From Mesostigma viride (taxonomy: Eukaryota; Streptophyta; Mesostigmatophyceae; Mesostigmatales; Mesostigmataceae): a stretch of DNA of 61,000 nucleotides. This document shows, piece after piece, positions 1 to 10,739 of the stretch; the first letter of the stretch is position 1, and each line of letters opens with the position of its first letter. The notes beneath the pieces are model-generated. The model saw nothing but the letters and a program-made list of their open reading frames with translations. It searched no databases and was not told the origin of the DNA. The position numbers and the translations under genes are program-made. The stretch is from the NCBI GenBank assembly GCA_009746045.1, contig RPFO01000034.1, positions 671,461 through 732,460 of the forward strand. The letters run 5' to 3'.

Positions 1-477
1 TGATTTCAACATGCATATGAGTGTTTGCTTGCGGGCTTGCAGGTTCACGTGTCCTGGGCGATGTGTTGGGATGTAGAGGTCTTCAATCTTCAATAACGCA
101 ATCGTCGAATCCGCATTTAAGAAACTGGGGAATGAGGGGGTTAGGCAGCCTTCCATGAAGAGGTCTTGCAGATACGCAATGTGTGCTGGCTTTCAAGGCC
201 TTGTTGCTGTTGTGATAGGATTCACGGGAACCTCTGGTACGCACGCACGTTGCTTTTGGTTGCATGGTGGCCGGGTAGCAGATTGATGCCAAATGCGAGG
301 TCCCAAACAGTTCATTTATAGACCACAATGTCGTGGGTCAAAGGGCAAGCAAGACAGGCGCAAGCAACACAAGCATGTGCACCTGAGACAAGTGCTAGCA
401 AGCCAGCAAGCGGGGACCACCGCCGCAGGCAGGCATGGGGAAGTTGATGGGGCGGCAGGTTTAGAGCCATGAGCCTT
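1..477. other. No gene recognised
   Basis: I see no convincing coding sequence or RNA gene in this left edge. The short open frames have no recognisable motifs and composition is mixed. The stretch runs into a GTGTGGG-type heptamer array. Confidence 0.5.
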
Positions 478-949
478 GGGGTGTGGGGTGTGGGGTGTGG
501 GGTGTGGGGTGTGGGGTGTGGGGTGTGGGGTGTGGGGTGTGGGGTGTGGGGTGTGGGGTGTGGGGTGTGGGGTGTGGGGTGTGGGGTGTGGGGTGTGGGG
601 TGTGGGGTGTGGGGTGTGGGGTGTGGGGTGTGGGGTGTGGGGTGTGGGGTGTGGGGTGTGGGGTGTGGGGTGTGGGGTGTGGGGTGTGGGGTGTGGGGTA
701 GGGTGTGGGGTGTGGGGTGTGGGGTGTGGGGTGTGGGGTGTGGGGTGTGGGGTGTGGGGTGTGGGGTGTGGGGTGTGGGGTGTGGGGTGTGGGTGTGGGG
801 TGTGGGGTGTGGGGTGTGGGGTGTGGGGTGTGGGGTGTGGGGTGTGGGGTGTGGGGTGTGGGGTGTGGGGTGTGGGGTGTGGGGTGTGGGGTGTGGGGTG
901 TGGGGTGTGGGGTGTGGGGTGTGGGGTGTGGGGTGTGGGGTGTGGGGTG
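478..949 (+). repeat. TGTGGGG heptamer tandem array
   Basis: About 67 head-to-tail copies of a 7-base unit (TGTGGGG on this strand, CCCCACA on the other). The phase is broken near 699-703, where a shortened TAGGG-like unit sits, and near 790, where one base is lost. The long apparent proteins here (PTHTPH-type and GCGVWGV-type) are translations of the repeat in different frames and should not be called genes. The strand asymmetry (G-rich on plus) and unit length recall variant telomeric repeats, but the location is internal and no canonical telomere unit is present. Confidence 0.97.
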
Positions 950-1651
950 AGGGACAGGCAGGGCAGGCAGCCACCTCCATGTGACGTGATCAGTGGCAAG
1001 CGGGTGCGCCATGGGCGGGCAGGCAGGGGGCATGTGATATATCATTGATACAATACTGCTATATATATTCAGTGAGAATGATAAACAATTGAGAATGATA
1101 AATGATGTTGTCCTTGAGAATGACAATATATATGTTTATATCCTCAGATCCTTGATATATCCTCAGAGGTGTACCCAGGGCCCTCCAACGAGCTGGTGGT
1201 GCTTGCCTGAAGTTATGCATGGATAGTGATTACATTGCCCTGGCAGTTCCTTTCTTGCTTCAAGTCTTGCGATTTGAGTGTGATGCAAGGTATCACATGC
1301 CTGTAGCATATGCCCATTACGTAACTTATCGATTCAATCCATAATAACAACAATTCAATAAATATGCTTCCATAGTAGACCGGTTGATCAGCAAGTTCGC
1401 CTACATCCTGATAAGGGCTAATGCTCCGCAGTCGGCGGTTCCCTGGCAGTAGGATGGTGAGGCTTTATAACTGATTTCCAAATTATTAATTGCATGCGCG
1501 TGTAATTAATAGTTGTCTCACTTCATCTTAATGTCAACATTGGAACTTCTATAAATAGAATCACAAGTTGGAATAGTATCACAAGCAGGCATAGTTGTCT
1601 CACTTCATAGAATCACAAGCTGGAAGGCACACCAATACTGTGTCCAATACT
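950..1651. other. AT-richer intergenic stretch
   Basis: No gene recognised. Short local repeats are visible: a GAGAATGATAAA-like motif repeated around 1074-1125, and the phrase GTTGTCTCACTTCAT near 1513 and 1590. A related phrase recurs near 1835 and again at 42,049, which hints at a dispersed repeat. Confidence 0.4.
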
Positions 1652-1702
1652 GTGCTCCGTGACTCCCCAACGGGAGCACGAGCTTAATTTATTAATTAAT
1701 AG
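1652..1702 (+). mobile_element. LINE 3'-end fragment (severely 5'-truncated)
   Basis: The core GCTCCGTGACTCCCCAACGG followed by GAGCACGAG and a TTAAT-rich tail matches, in the opposite orientation, the 3' ends of the LINE copies at 19.21-19.26 kb and 54.40-54.44 kb. The segment folds as a GTGCTCC/GGGAGCAC hairpin just before the AT tail. Only about 50 bp remain, as expected from early abortion of target-primed reverse transcription. Confidence 0.75.
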
Positions 1703-4133
1703 TGCACGAACAATAACTGCTACGTTAGAGCTAGCTCTACCATCTGGTCTATAGGCGACTACTCTTGTCCTTACATTAAGTTCCACTCTTGTCTTACTCC
1801 ATCAAGTTCCATAACGCCATGCCTCCAAGACTAGTTGTCTCACCTAATAATAATGGAGGCCGTAATCCATGCCACTCATATGGCAGATGCCAAATGTCGT
1901 CGAATTAACGCCTCCGTGCCTACTCATCATCGTGTACATGCCAACATAGTGCCCCTCTAGGTAGTATATGTTCAGACCAACGCATGTGGAAGCGAAGAAG
2001 ATAGTTCTGGCCACTGGCCAGCATGTGAGATGAGATCCCATGGTGAAGCTGGCACGTAGCCATTCCACAAGAAAAGCAGCACAGCCGGAGATGGCGCTTG
2101 TCGTCATCCCACATGCACCCCTCGACCATGAGCGCCCAGTCCACACTGCGAAAACGACAAACAATCCACGAAGATATTGTTGACATCAGACATACAACCA
2201 ACCTGCAGTTTAGAAGCAGAGCACACATTGGCCAAAGCACACGTTGGCAAGAATTAATGCATTAAATTATTAATTAGCACGTAGATCATGTCACGTGGGT
2301 ACCAATTCTATGTATAATTCAAGCCAGTTTAGAGGCTAAAAACAGAAAGAAGAAAGTAAGTGGCCAGTGTCATGAATACTGAATACTGAAGCTTTTTGAT
2401 CGAGCGCTCGCCACAACCACAACTAGAGAGTCAAGCAGCAAAATAAACCACGACACAACCGCTCAAGTCTGAACAGAGTGCAAACTGTCGGATGTTGAAA
2501 GAGGGTGAACAACATATCCCTGACTGGTGGGCTGTGTTTGTCCTTCATTAAGTGAACAAACAGCAAAACAACAAACCAGCAACAAAGTAGCATTTCGAAT
2601 GCAAACATGGCAAACAAAATATGACAGATGTCGTGCTCATAATCACTGAGATGCAGTAGATATTTCAAGACCTCATTCCGTGAGAAAACTATTGTTTTTG
2701 CTGCCTCAGCGTCAACGCCATGCGAATCTCCAAGCCACGGCTGCGATAAAGTAAAGGAAAATTACGATGTGGGGTTGACAAGGTAGCAATACAAAATAAT
2801 AAGTAGCCACAAACATACCAAAGAATAATAGAAGCCCCAGATAAATAAGCAGAATAAAAACAGAACCCCCATATCAACCTAAAGTTATTGTTAAAAAGCA
2901 TCCCACACCATGTGACACACACCATGTGGGCTACGGTTAATGCTTGCTGGGGGGGAGGGGGATCATGTATTAGGGTGGTCCATCATCCCTTCCTTAGATC
3001 AGCCAAGGCTCATTGTGGCCATTTGCTTGCACCTTAACCTACGCCTTGAGCCCACCTGACCTTACCAGCAACTTAACAGCACCTGCTATATGCGTCAACC
3101 TACTGCTCGTTGTATTCCACCCACAGCTGGGCCCGCACCATGATGCGGAGAGAGCACTCTGTGGCCTAGCTGCTCCCCTTCGGCAGTGAGAGAAGCTACT
3201 AAAGGCGCCCTCCCTCCTTCTCATTGTGTATAGGGGTTGAAGGTTCCTTGGTTGGTACCCACGTAGCGCAGTCTACGCGCTAATCAATTAATTAGTGAAT
3301 GAATCATCCCTTCCATGAATATGTGGGGTAACCTCACATGGCATCACAAGCTTAAAAACAATGTAAGTACGTCGCTTAGGTAATAAGCAACGTGTACAAA
3401 CATAGCGATTCGGATCTACACCCTGACTGCTGAATAGGGTATGAAAGCTTTCCAACATGGCCACCCAACGTCACATCACTTAGATGATGAACTAGCAAAC
3501 AAGAGCAGTTCCAGGCAATTTGCATGGCCATCCATTTAAAGCATGTACAATTTCACATTATACATTTGCAGCACTGTCTGTTCAATCTGCACAGCAAAAA
3601 GAGCATGCACTATTACCATGTGTCATGGTATAGCAACTTATGCACAACACATTTGCCTTTAAACTAAATTGTAAGAAATATGCCTTGACGTTTACAAACA
3701 CATAACCCAAAAGGACTCTGCGTTTTTCTCATACTCCCCCCGAGTTGACTGCATCAGCCCCGAATCCCGTATTTCCTGGGCACGCTCCCTGTCAGTAGCA
3801 TTGGGCCCCCGCGGGGGGCAATCTGGGACGGTTCCAGCGTGTTTGGACATGGCGCGACACTGGCACGGATCAGGTCAGATAGATGGAGAAGGTGGGCGCA
3901 CATGAAATATATCATATGGCGTTTTATGCTGTCCATTTGCGCATATGATGAAAACTGCAGGGCTCCCAGCCTTGTGGCAAGCAATTCACGAAGTGCACTA
4001 GTGCAAACCCGAGTTCTAGAAGTTAACACAGAAGGGCCGGGGAGAAAACTGCAGGCATTCCCATTCCGCCGGGTCTTCAATTAAATAGACACCCTACAAG
4101 AGCAAACGCAGCTTACCTAAGCCTTAACCGCAG
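1703..4133. other. Intergenic, no recognised gene
   Basis: Open frames here are short and not homologous to anything I recognise, on either strand. Composition is AT-leaning with scattered ATTAATTAAT runs. Spliced genes with short exons cannot be excluded. Confidence 0.4.
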
Positions 4134-4270
4134 CCGCGCAACGCCCTTACGGACACAGTAAGACGGGCTGGGCTGTAAAAGCCCAGTACAGAGAGGCGCA
4201 TCCGCGCAATGCCCTTGCGGACACAGTAAGACGACTGGGCTGTAAAAGCCGGCAGTACAGAGAGGCGCAT
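4134..4270. repeat. Two-copy tandem duplication (~68 bp unit)
   Basis: Two adjacent units both begin CCGCGCAA and end AGTACAGAGAGGCGCAT. They differ by a few substitutions and a small indel, so this is a local duplication with no associated gene. Confidence 0.85.
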
Positions 4271-4800
4271 GATCCAACCGTGCTGCAGACGTTGAGAGTG
4301 CATACCCTGCACACGACTTGAGCAGCCTTGCCGGCATCTCCTACATTCTTATTCGTCCGACACTGCATTATTGTTCACATCCTCCATTCTTGTATATTCA
4401 CTCTGCCTGGCTGGCCAAAAAAGAGCATTTGACACACTGGTGCTGCTGTATAAAGCATTGAAATTCGTGCTTCCGGCAAGCTTCGGGTGTGCTGTTTGAG
4501 TTGCCCGAAGACTCAGCATGATGGTTACGTTACGTCTCGGCAGCGCTGCCCTGGCTGCCTGGCCAAGCCACGTCCTCCGCTGCGCCCCTGTTTCAGGTTT
4601 TGCCCTGGCCGAGCCCCGTCGTCGCAGCCCCGTTTTGGGTTTCGGGAGCGTCCTCCGGGCCCCGTTCCCAGGTTTTTCCCCGTCGTCCCCGCCCGGTTTT
4701 CGGTTTCGGGCCGGCGGGCCGCCAGGCCCGTGGGCTGGAGGACGGGGAGGACGGGGGGGCCGGGCGGACGCGCGGCCCCTCCCCCCCCCCGTCCTCTCAG
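4271..4800. other. GC-rich island before the satellite
   Basis: Roughly 4,518-4,800 is much more GC-rich than its surroundings, with C- and G-runs and repeated phrases such as CCCCGTTTTGGGTTTCGGG. Overlapping open frames on both strands are rich in Pro, Arg and Gly, which is the expected by-product of this composition. I see no recognisable domain. Confidence 0.4.
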
Positions 4801-7115
4801 CAGGAAACCCCCGTCGGTTCATCATGTCAGCCTAGAAAACTGGAGCGGTGGAGCCACAACTAACGGGAAAGCCGCATTCAAATTCGCCTAGCCCACGGGT
4901 CACAATTGGCCGACAGGTAGATGCAGCCAGCCCCGGGCGTGTCGCAGACAGTAATCACTACCGTAGGCCGCGGTGCCGCACCTCGGCGCAGGTTTTTTCA
5001 GCTGTGCATGAAGAAAAAAACGTGTCTCAATCCAGGAACCCCCGTCGGTTCATCATGTCAGCCTAGAAAACTGGAGCGGTGGAGCCACAACTAACGGGAA
5101 AGCCGCATTCAAATTCGCCTAGCCCACGGGTCACAATTGGCCGACAGGTAGATGCAGCCAGCCCCGGGCGTGTCGCAGACAGTAATCACTACCGTAGGCC
5201 GCGGTGCCGCACCTCGGCGCAGGTTTTTTCAGCTGTGCATGAAGAAAAAAACGTGTCTCAATCCAGGAACCCCCGTCGGTTCATCATGTCAGCCTAGAAA
5301 ACTGGAGCGGTGGAGCCACAACTAACGGGAAAGCCGCATTCAAATTCGCCTAGCCCACGGGTCACAATTGGCCGACAGGTAGATGCAGCCAGCCCCGGGC
5401 GTGTCGCAGACAGTAATCACTACCGTAGGCCGCGGTGCCGCACCTCGGCGCAGGTTTTTTCAGCTGTGCATGAAGAAAAAAACGTGTCTCAATCCAGGAA
5501 CCCCCGTCGGTTCATCATGTCAGCCTAGAAAACTGGAGCGGTGGAGCCACAACTAACGGGAAAGCCGCATTCAAATTCGCCTAGCCCACGGGTCACAATT
5601 GGCCGACAGGTAGATGCAGCCAGCCCCGGGCGTGTCGCAGACAGTAATCACTACCGTAGGCCGCGGTGCCGCACCTCGGCGCAGGTTTTTTCAGCTGTGC
5701 ATGAAGAAAAAAACGTGTCTCAATCCAGGAACCCCCGTCGGTTCATCATGTCAGCCTAGAAAACTGGAGCGGTGGAGCCACAACTAACGGGAAAGCCGCA
5801 TTCAAATTCGCCTAGCCCACGGGTCACAATTGGCCGACAGGTAGATGCAGCCAGCCCCGGGCGTGTCGCAGACAGTAATCACTACCGTAGGCCGCGGTGC
5901 CGCACCTCGGCGCAGGTTTTTTCAGCTGTGCATGAAGAAAAAAACGTGTCTCAATCCAGGAACCCCCGTCGGTTCATCATGTCAGCCTAGAAAACTGGAG
6001 CGGTGGAGCCACAACTAACGGGAAAGCCGCATTCAAATTCGCCTAGCCCACGGGTCACAATTGGCCGACAGGTAGATGCAGCCAGCCCCGGGCGTGTCGC
6101 AGACAGTAATCACTACCGTAGGCCGCGGTGCCGCACCTCGGCGCAGGTTTTTTCAGCTGTGCATGAAGAAAAAAACGTGTCTCAATCCAGGAACCCCCGT
6201 CGGTTCATCATGTCAGCCTAGAAAACTGGAGCGGTGGAGCCACAACTAACGGGAAAGCCGCATTCAAATTCGCCTAGCCCACGGGTCACAATTGGCCGAC
6301 AGGTAGATGCAGCCAGCCCCGGGCGTGTCGCAGACAGTAATCACTACCGTAGGCCGCGGTGCCGCACCTCGGCGCAGGTTTTTTCAGCTGTGCATGAAGA
6401 AAAAAACGTGTCTCAATCCAGGAACCCCCGTCGGTTCATCATGTCAGCCTAGAAAACTGGAGCGGTGGAGCCACAACTAACGGGAAAGCCGCATTCAAAT
6501 TCGCCTAGCCCACGGGTCACAATTGGCCGACAGGTAGATGCAGCCAGCCCCGGGCGTGTCGCAGACAGTAATCACTACCGTAGGCCGCGGTGCCGCACCT
6601 CGGCGCAGGTTTTTTCAGCTGTGCATGAAGAAAAAAACGTGTCTCAATCCAGGAACCCCCGTCGGTTCATCATGTCAGCCTAGAAAACTGGAGCGGTGGA
6701 GCCACAACTAACGGGAAAGCCGCATTCAAATTCGCCTAGCCCACGGGTCACAATTGGCCGACAGGTAGATGCAGCCAGCCCCGGGCGTGTCGCAGACAGT
6801 AATCACTACCGTAGGCCGCGGTGCCGCACCTCGGCGCAGGTTTTTTCAGCTGTGCATGAAGAAAAAAACGTGTCTCAATCCAGGAACCCCCGTCGGTTCA
6901 TCATGTCAGCCTAGAAAACTGGAGCGGTGGAGCCACAACTAACGGGAAAGCCGCATTCAAATTCGCCTAGCCCACGGGTCACAATTGGCCGACAGGTAGA
7001 TGCAGCCAGCCCCGGGCGTGTCGCAGACAGTAATCACTACCGTAGGCCGCGGTGCCGCACCTCGGCGCAGGTTTTTTCAGCTGTGCATGAAGAAAAAAAC
7101 GTGTCTCAATCCAGG
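4801..7115 (+). repeat. 231-bp satellite array, ten copies
   Basis: Ten head-to-tail units with the CAGG landmark at 4801, 5033, 5264 and every 231 bases to 7112. The first unit carries one extra A; the others look identical by eye. Each unit begins after CAGG with AACCCCCGTCGGTTCATCAT and contains GGTTTTTTCAGCTG and a GAAGAAAAAAACG run. Because 231 is divisible by three, each unit carries the same 72-codon open frame; I regard this as incidental because a stop ends it in every unit. The array abuts the truncated gag region of the LTR element to the right. Near-identity implies recent amplification or homogenisation. Confidence 0.97.
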
Positions 7116-7211
7116 TATTATAGTATACTCCCAGCGGCAAACTCGTAACCGGCCACTGCTGGTGACTCAAAGGTCGCACGCTGTCCGGAGGCTAGTCGGT
7201 GAGCCTCGATC

Positions 7212-8810
7212 TCATTGACCGCGCGCAGCACGCCCTTGGTAGAACTCATCGCGGGCGGCCGCGGCTGCTGGTGCTGAGTCGTGAACTGCCGGGCCTGCTG
7301 GCGCCCGCTCGTCCGCGTTGCGGGGCTTGTCCCTTGGGCCGGAGGAGTCCGGGCGACTGCCGAACGCCGGGCCTGAAAACCCGGGCTCGGTCTCCCCCGT
7401 GCCACGTCCAGCGTGCCTGCTACGGAGTTTGGGGCAGTCGCGCCTGAGGTGACCCACCTCAAAGCACATGAAGCAACGGGCTTTACTCGCGTCGATGGCG
7501 TTGAGGCCATGGTCAGCGTTCCCGTCCTCCAGGTCATCAGGGGAGTCATCGTTCCCCTCGCCGTCGTGCGGGGGACCTGATCGGAAGAAACGACGCACCG
7601 ATGGTGCGCGCCCGCGAGCCACGACGTCGGCCACCTGCAGAAGATACCGCTGGATTTTCAGGATATCCCACTCATCCCAGGGGACCTCAGCGTAGTGCTT
7701 CAGTACCTCATCCTGCAGCTCGGGACTGAGGGCCTCAATGAACCGGATCTTGTACTCGTACCAGGTCATGTCTGTCAGGTAGGCGGCGCTGGACTCAAAC
7801 TTGGATAGGAACTCGCGGTACGGAGTGGCTCCCTGGCGCAGCTTGCCGAATGCGAGTCGCTCGTGGATTACAACATCAGGGGGCACCAGCTTGCAGCGCA
7901 CCCGGTCCATCAGCTCCTCCACGGTTTGCGGGTACGATTGGGATGCGATGCTCTCACAATTCAGGATGCTCACCACCGAGGGGTCCATGCAGGTGTTAAC
8001 GACATGCGGGATGAGATCGCAAGTGGCCAGTTCCCAACTGTGATGGTTACACCAGACGGTATACTGCTGTTGCCACATGCGCCCCCATTCGTCAATCTCC
8101 CGCGGTTTCATGTCCGCGTGCAGCTTGGGAACATTCTTGAACGTGGGCATCGGTGGGGCCTTCACCGTATTAGGCTTGGGCCCACCGACCTCCCGGTAGG
8201 CGATGGAGCCGAAGGCTGGAGGCTGCGACCGGGGGAGAGATCCGGATCTGGTCGGCGTACCGTACGTCCGCCGCACCTGTACCGACGAGGGGTGTTCATA
8301 CCCCGGGCCATCCAAGGCCACTCTGCTGAAATTCAGGTTGCTGACGACCGCTGGCGAGTGAACCATGCTGCTGCTCTGCCCCCGAGGTTGCTGCAGTTGA
8401 TGCTGCGGTTGCTGCTGCTGCTGCGGTAGTTGATGCTGCTGCTGCGGTTGCTGCTGCTGCCGCTGCTGCTGCTGCTGCTGCTGCTGCTGCCGCCGTTGCT
8501 GCTGCTGGAAACCCTGCGGCTGCTGTTGCTGCTGCTGCCGTTGCTGCTGCTGGAAACCCTGCTGGAGCATCTCCTGGCTGCGCCCGTCCCCCCCTTGTTC
8601 CACCCTGGAGTCTGGACTGTCATCATCTGATGAATCTCTGCGGCCCTGGTCTCTAGATCGTGGGGAGCCTTCCGCAGGTCTCTCCATGACCTCACCTATA
8701 CCTGTCCCTACTTGGACGTGCGGTGGTACCTCTACCACCTCTATACCTTGCTCGTGGTTGTCTACCTGTTCTATCTCTCTGTTGACAGGTTCTCTCCGTC
8801 TTCGTGGCAT
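7212..8810 (-). CDS. gag: Retrotransposon Gag polyprotein
   Basis: Intact 532-residue frame starting at the ATG at 8,810. Residues 1-70 are acidic and charged. Residues about 80-155 are a long Gln-rich tract encoded by CAG-type repeats. Residues about 215-400 resemble a Retrotrans_gag capsid domain, with Trp-rich helices. Near residue 455 is a CCHC zinc knuckle, CFMCFEVGHLRRDC (C-x2-C-x4-H-x4-C), which binds RNA during packaging. The tail is Ala/Pro/Arg-rich. Another frame stays open past the stop to about 7,118, which could be the start of a frameshifted pol, but no protease motif is reached. The protein would form virus-like particles in the cytoplasm. No frame break is seen inside, unlike most other elements here. 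Confidence 0.85.
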   Translation of the reverse strand: MPRRRREPVNREIEQVDNHEQGIEVVEVPPHVQVGTGIGEVMERPAEGSPRSRDQGRRDSSDDDSPDSRVEQGGDGRSQEMLQQGFQQQQRQQQQQQPQGFQQQQRRQQQQQQQQQRQQQQPQQQHQLPQQQQQPQHQLQQPRGQSSSMVHSPAVVSNLNFSRVALDGPGYEHPSSVQVRRTYGTPTRSGSLPRSQPPAFGSIAYREVGGPKPNTVKAPPMPTFKNVPKLHADMKPREIDEWGRMWQQQYTVWCNHHSWELATCDLIPHVVNTCMDPSVVSILNCESIASQSYPQTVEELMDRVRCKLVPPDVVIHERLAFGKLRQGATPYREFLSKFESSAAYLTDMTWYEYKIRFIEALSPELQDEVLKHYAEVPWDEWDILKIQRYLLQVADVVARGRAPSVRRFFRSGPPHDGEGNDDSPDDLEDGNADHGLNAIDASKARCFMCFEVGHLRRDCPKLRSRHAGRGTGETEPGFSGPAFGSRPDSSGPRDKPRNADERAPAGPAVHDSAPAAAAARDEFYQGRAARGQ

Positions 8811-10060
8811 GATGCTCGTACCGATACCTTACACTGCAGGCAACACCTCCCCAGTGAGAGAGAGAGATAGAGAAAGAGAGCAACCACGTACTATATATAG
8901 ATATATATAGGACCTAGTACTATTCCCTAGTAGTAATCCCCTCTATTGTCCGCTAGAGCCAATGGTCAGCTGGGAGAAGGTAACTGTAACTGCGGTCCCC
9001 ACCTCCTGACTGCTGTCTCCCTTGATGTGCGTGGGTGGCTTAGAGCATTCACGAGTGGTGTGCAGACCCTCTGGCAATGGCATATGCTCCCTAACAAACC
9101 TATCTGCATCTATGATGTTATCAAACCCCTTCCATCTAGCATTAGAACCCTAGACATTATCTTATCTTTGATATACTCTTCACACGTCTTCCAACTATAA
9201 AATATGGCTGGTCTACCCTCACCCCCGTCATGGGCTACTGCATAGTAGGGAAATCCATACTGTCCACCCTTATTTATCCTTCGCTTCCCTTTCAAAGACA
9301 TATTGCGTAGTAGTCTATCATACGCCGGCGAGAAGAAGAAAAGGGCTGGCAGAAGCTTGCAAGACAGAAAGGAAAAGGGATCCCCAAGGATACCTCTAAG
9401 TGCAGTGATAAACGCAACGAGGGAGGAGGACGGACTCTAACACAACACACGCCCAAGCTCTACGCGAACAAGGGCACAGTACACTGGTCCCCTCCGCGGG
9501 GCTCACAGAGGTAAGCACCGTCAAACATAATCGGCCACAGCCCGACGGTACCTACCCCAAGACCCGTTGCAGGTCACACAACGATGGGTGCCTCCGCGGC
9601 CCCCACATCTCTCAAACAACATGGAAACGCCTACAGAGAGCACAACATTAAACATAAACCCCCTCTACGCGTGCAGTCCCGGGAAGAAAGCAAGCGTTTA
9701 AGTAAAGAGCACTAAACTAGGGGACGTACCATAACCAATGTCGTTGATAACCCCTGGGCTGGCCGCCGTCGAGTGTCGTTGAAAGCCGGAGCTCTACCGC
9801 CACTAGAAGTCGTTGAAAGCAGGGGTAATGGCCGCTACTGCCTATGGCACCTCACCACAGGGCTATTACTAGCCCCGCCGAGTATCCCGGACTGCCGCTT
9901 ACTGCCTAGGTCGTCGTTGAATCCCTTTACGGGCTGCCGCCGACCCGTCAGCAATCGTTGAATTCCGGAACCTCTATCTACACTAAGCACCGCCTTGCTG
10001 TCCTAACTGGCTACACTAGCTCTCTCCGCGAGAGTTAGCTAACCTCTCCAGCACATTTTT
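8811..10060 (-). other. Retrotransposon leader (5' UTR)
   Basis: A 1.25-kb stretch between the primer-binding-like site and the gag start, with no long open frame. It carries an AGAG-rich run near 8,857-8,880. It also has five spaced copies of a TCGTTGAA-like motif at about 9,741, 9,776, 9,810, 9,914 and 9,955. A leader this long would hold packaging and dimerisation signals; the role of the repeated motif is unknown. Confidence 0.55.
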
Positions 10061-10072
10061 CCTCCGATACCA
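10061..10072 (-). promoter_or_regulatory. Primer-binding-like site (initiator tRNA-Met type)
   Basis: The minus strand reads TGGTATCGGAGG one base downstream of the LTR end. This is close to the TGGTATCAGAGC complementary to the 3' end of initiator tRNA-Met used by many LTR elements. Its position supports the LTR boundary at 10,074. Confidence 0.65.
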
Positions 10073-10073
10073 G

Positions 10074-10739
10074 TGTTACGTGCCAACCCAGGTCCCTAGC
10101 CTGAGTGACGTAGCGAAAGATCCTCCATGCCGGAATTAGGAATAATCAAGGTGGCCTAATGCAGATTGCGCTTCACGACTGGGGTCGTGAGATATCTGGC
10201 ACCGCGACTTGATGCCAAGCTAATTAATACACACTTATAATGGCTAGCAATACCAATTACAAATGGATAGTTGCCCCAGGTTTAATATGAAGGCGTCATC
10301 GCACTTTACATTCATCAAACCAAGAGGACGAGACTCTCGTCCTCGGACCAATTTCACCTAGGTCTGCCACTAAGCTGGCATGCAAAGGGCGCCGACATGG
10401 CGCCGACCTTCCCAAGCATGCAGTCCACACAAGATCTCGGGTCGACATCGACCCTCGCCTACAGAATCCACGCCCGAGTACAATATCTCAACCAGCTATA
10501 AAGTACGCAGCGCGGCGCGACTGCACCGGCCCCTAGAAGATCGCATACAACAACCTAGGCCCAAAATAACTGGCCCGAATCACACAAACTATCATAGTTC
10601 CATACAAAAGTCCTGACTAAGGGACGATTCCCAAATTAAGTCCCGAAATAAGTCCCAAAGTCCTACGGACTATGACAACAAGCCAAAGTATATAATTTAT
10701 TCCATTGTTGCATCCGTCCTAAAGGGCCGGCACGCAACA
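10074..10739 (-). repeat. 5' LTR (666 bp)
   Basis: On the plus strand it begins TGTTACGTGCC and ends GGCACGCAACA, so the ends are inverted copies with one mismatch and have the canonical TG...CA form. The inner end lies one base from the primer-binding-like site. The outer end abuts the half-LINE only five bases before that element's ATG, so this LTR element inserted into or beside it. I found no second LTR in the window. Confidence 0.75.

Larger units (their letters stand above)
7118..10739 (-). mobile_element. Truncated LTR retrotransposon: 5' LTR, leader, gag
   Basis: Read on the minus strand, the order is a 666-bp LTR (10,739-10,074), one base, a primer-binding-like site (10,072-10,061), a ~1.25-kb leader and a gag ORF (8,810-7,212). 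Sequence continues open in another frame to about 7,118 and then stops at the 231-bp satellite. Protease, integrase, reverse transcriptase and a second LTR are absent. I infer a deleted or satellite-disrupted copy of a gypsy- or copia-type element; without pol the superfamily cannot be decided. Confidence 0.75.

Noticed and set aside
316-1126. Long PTHTPH- and GCGVWGV-type proteins
   Set aside because: They are translations of the heptamer array in several frames on both strands; no start context or domain.
4801-7115. CRISPR-like array
   Set aside because: Units are long and contiguous with no variable spacers; it is a satellite.
4848-7148. Ten identical 72-residue proteins
   Set aside because: Each is the same open frame of the 231-bp satellite unit; no domain and no sign of selection on protein.
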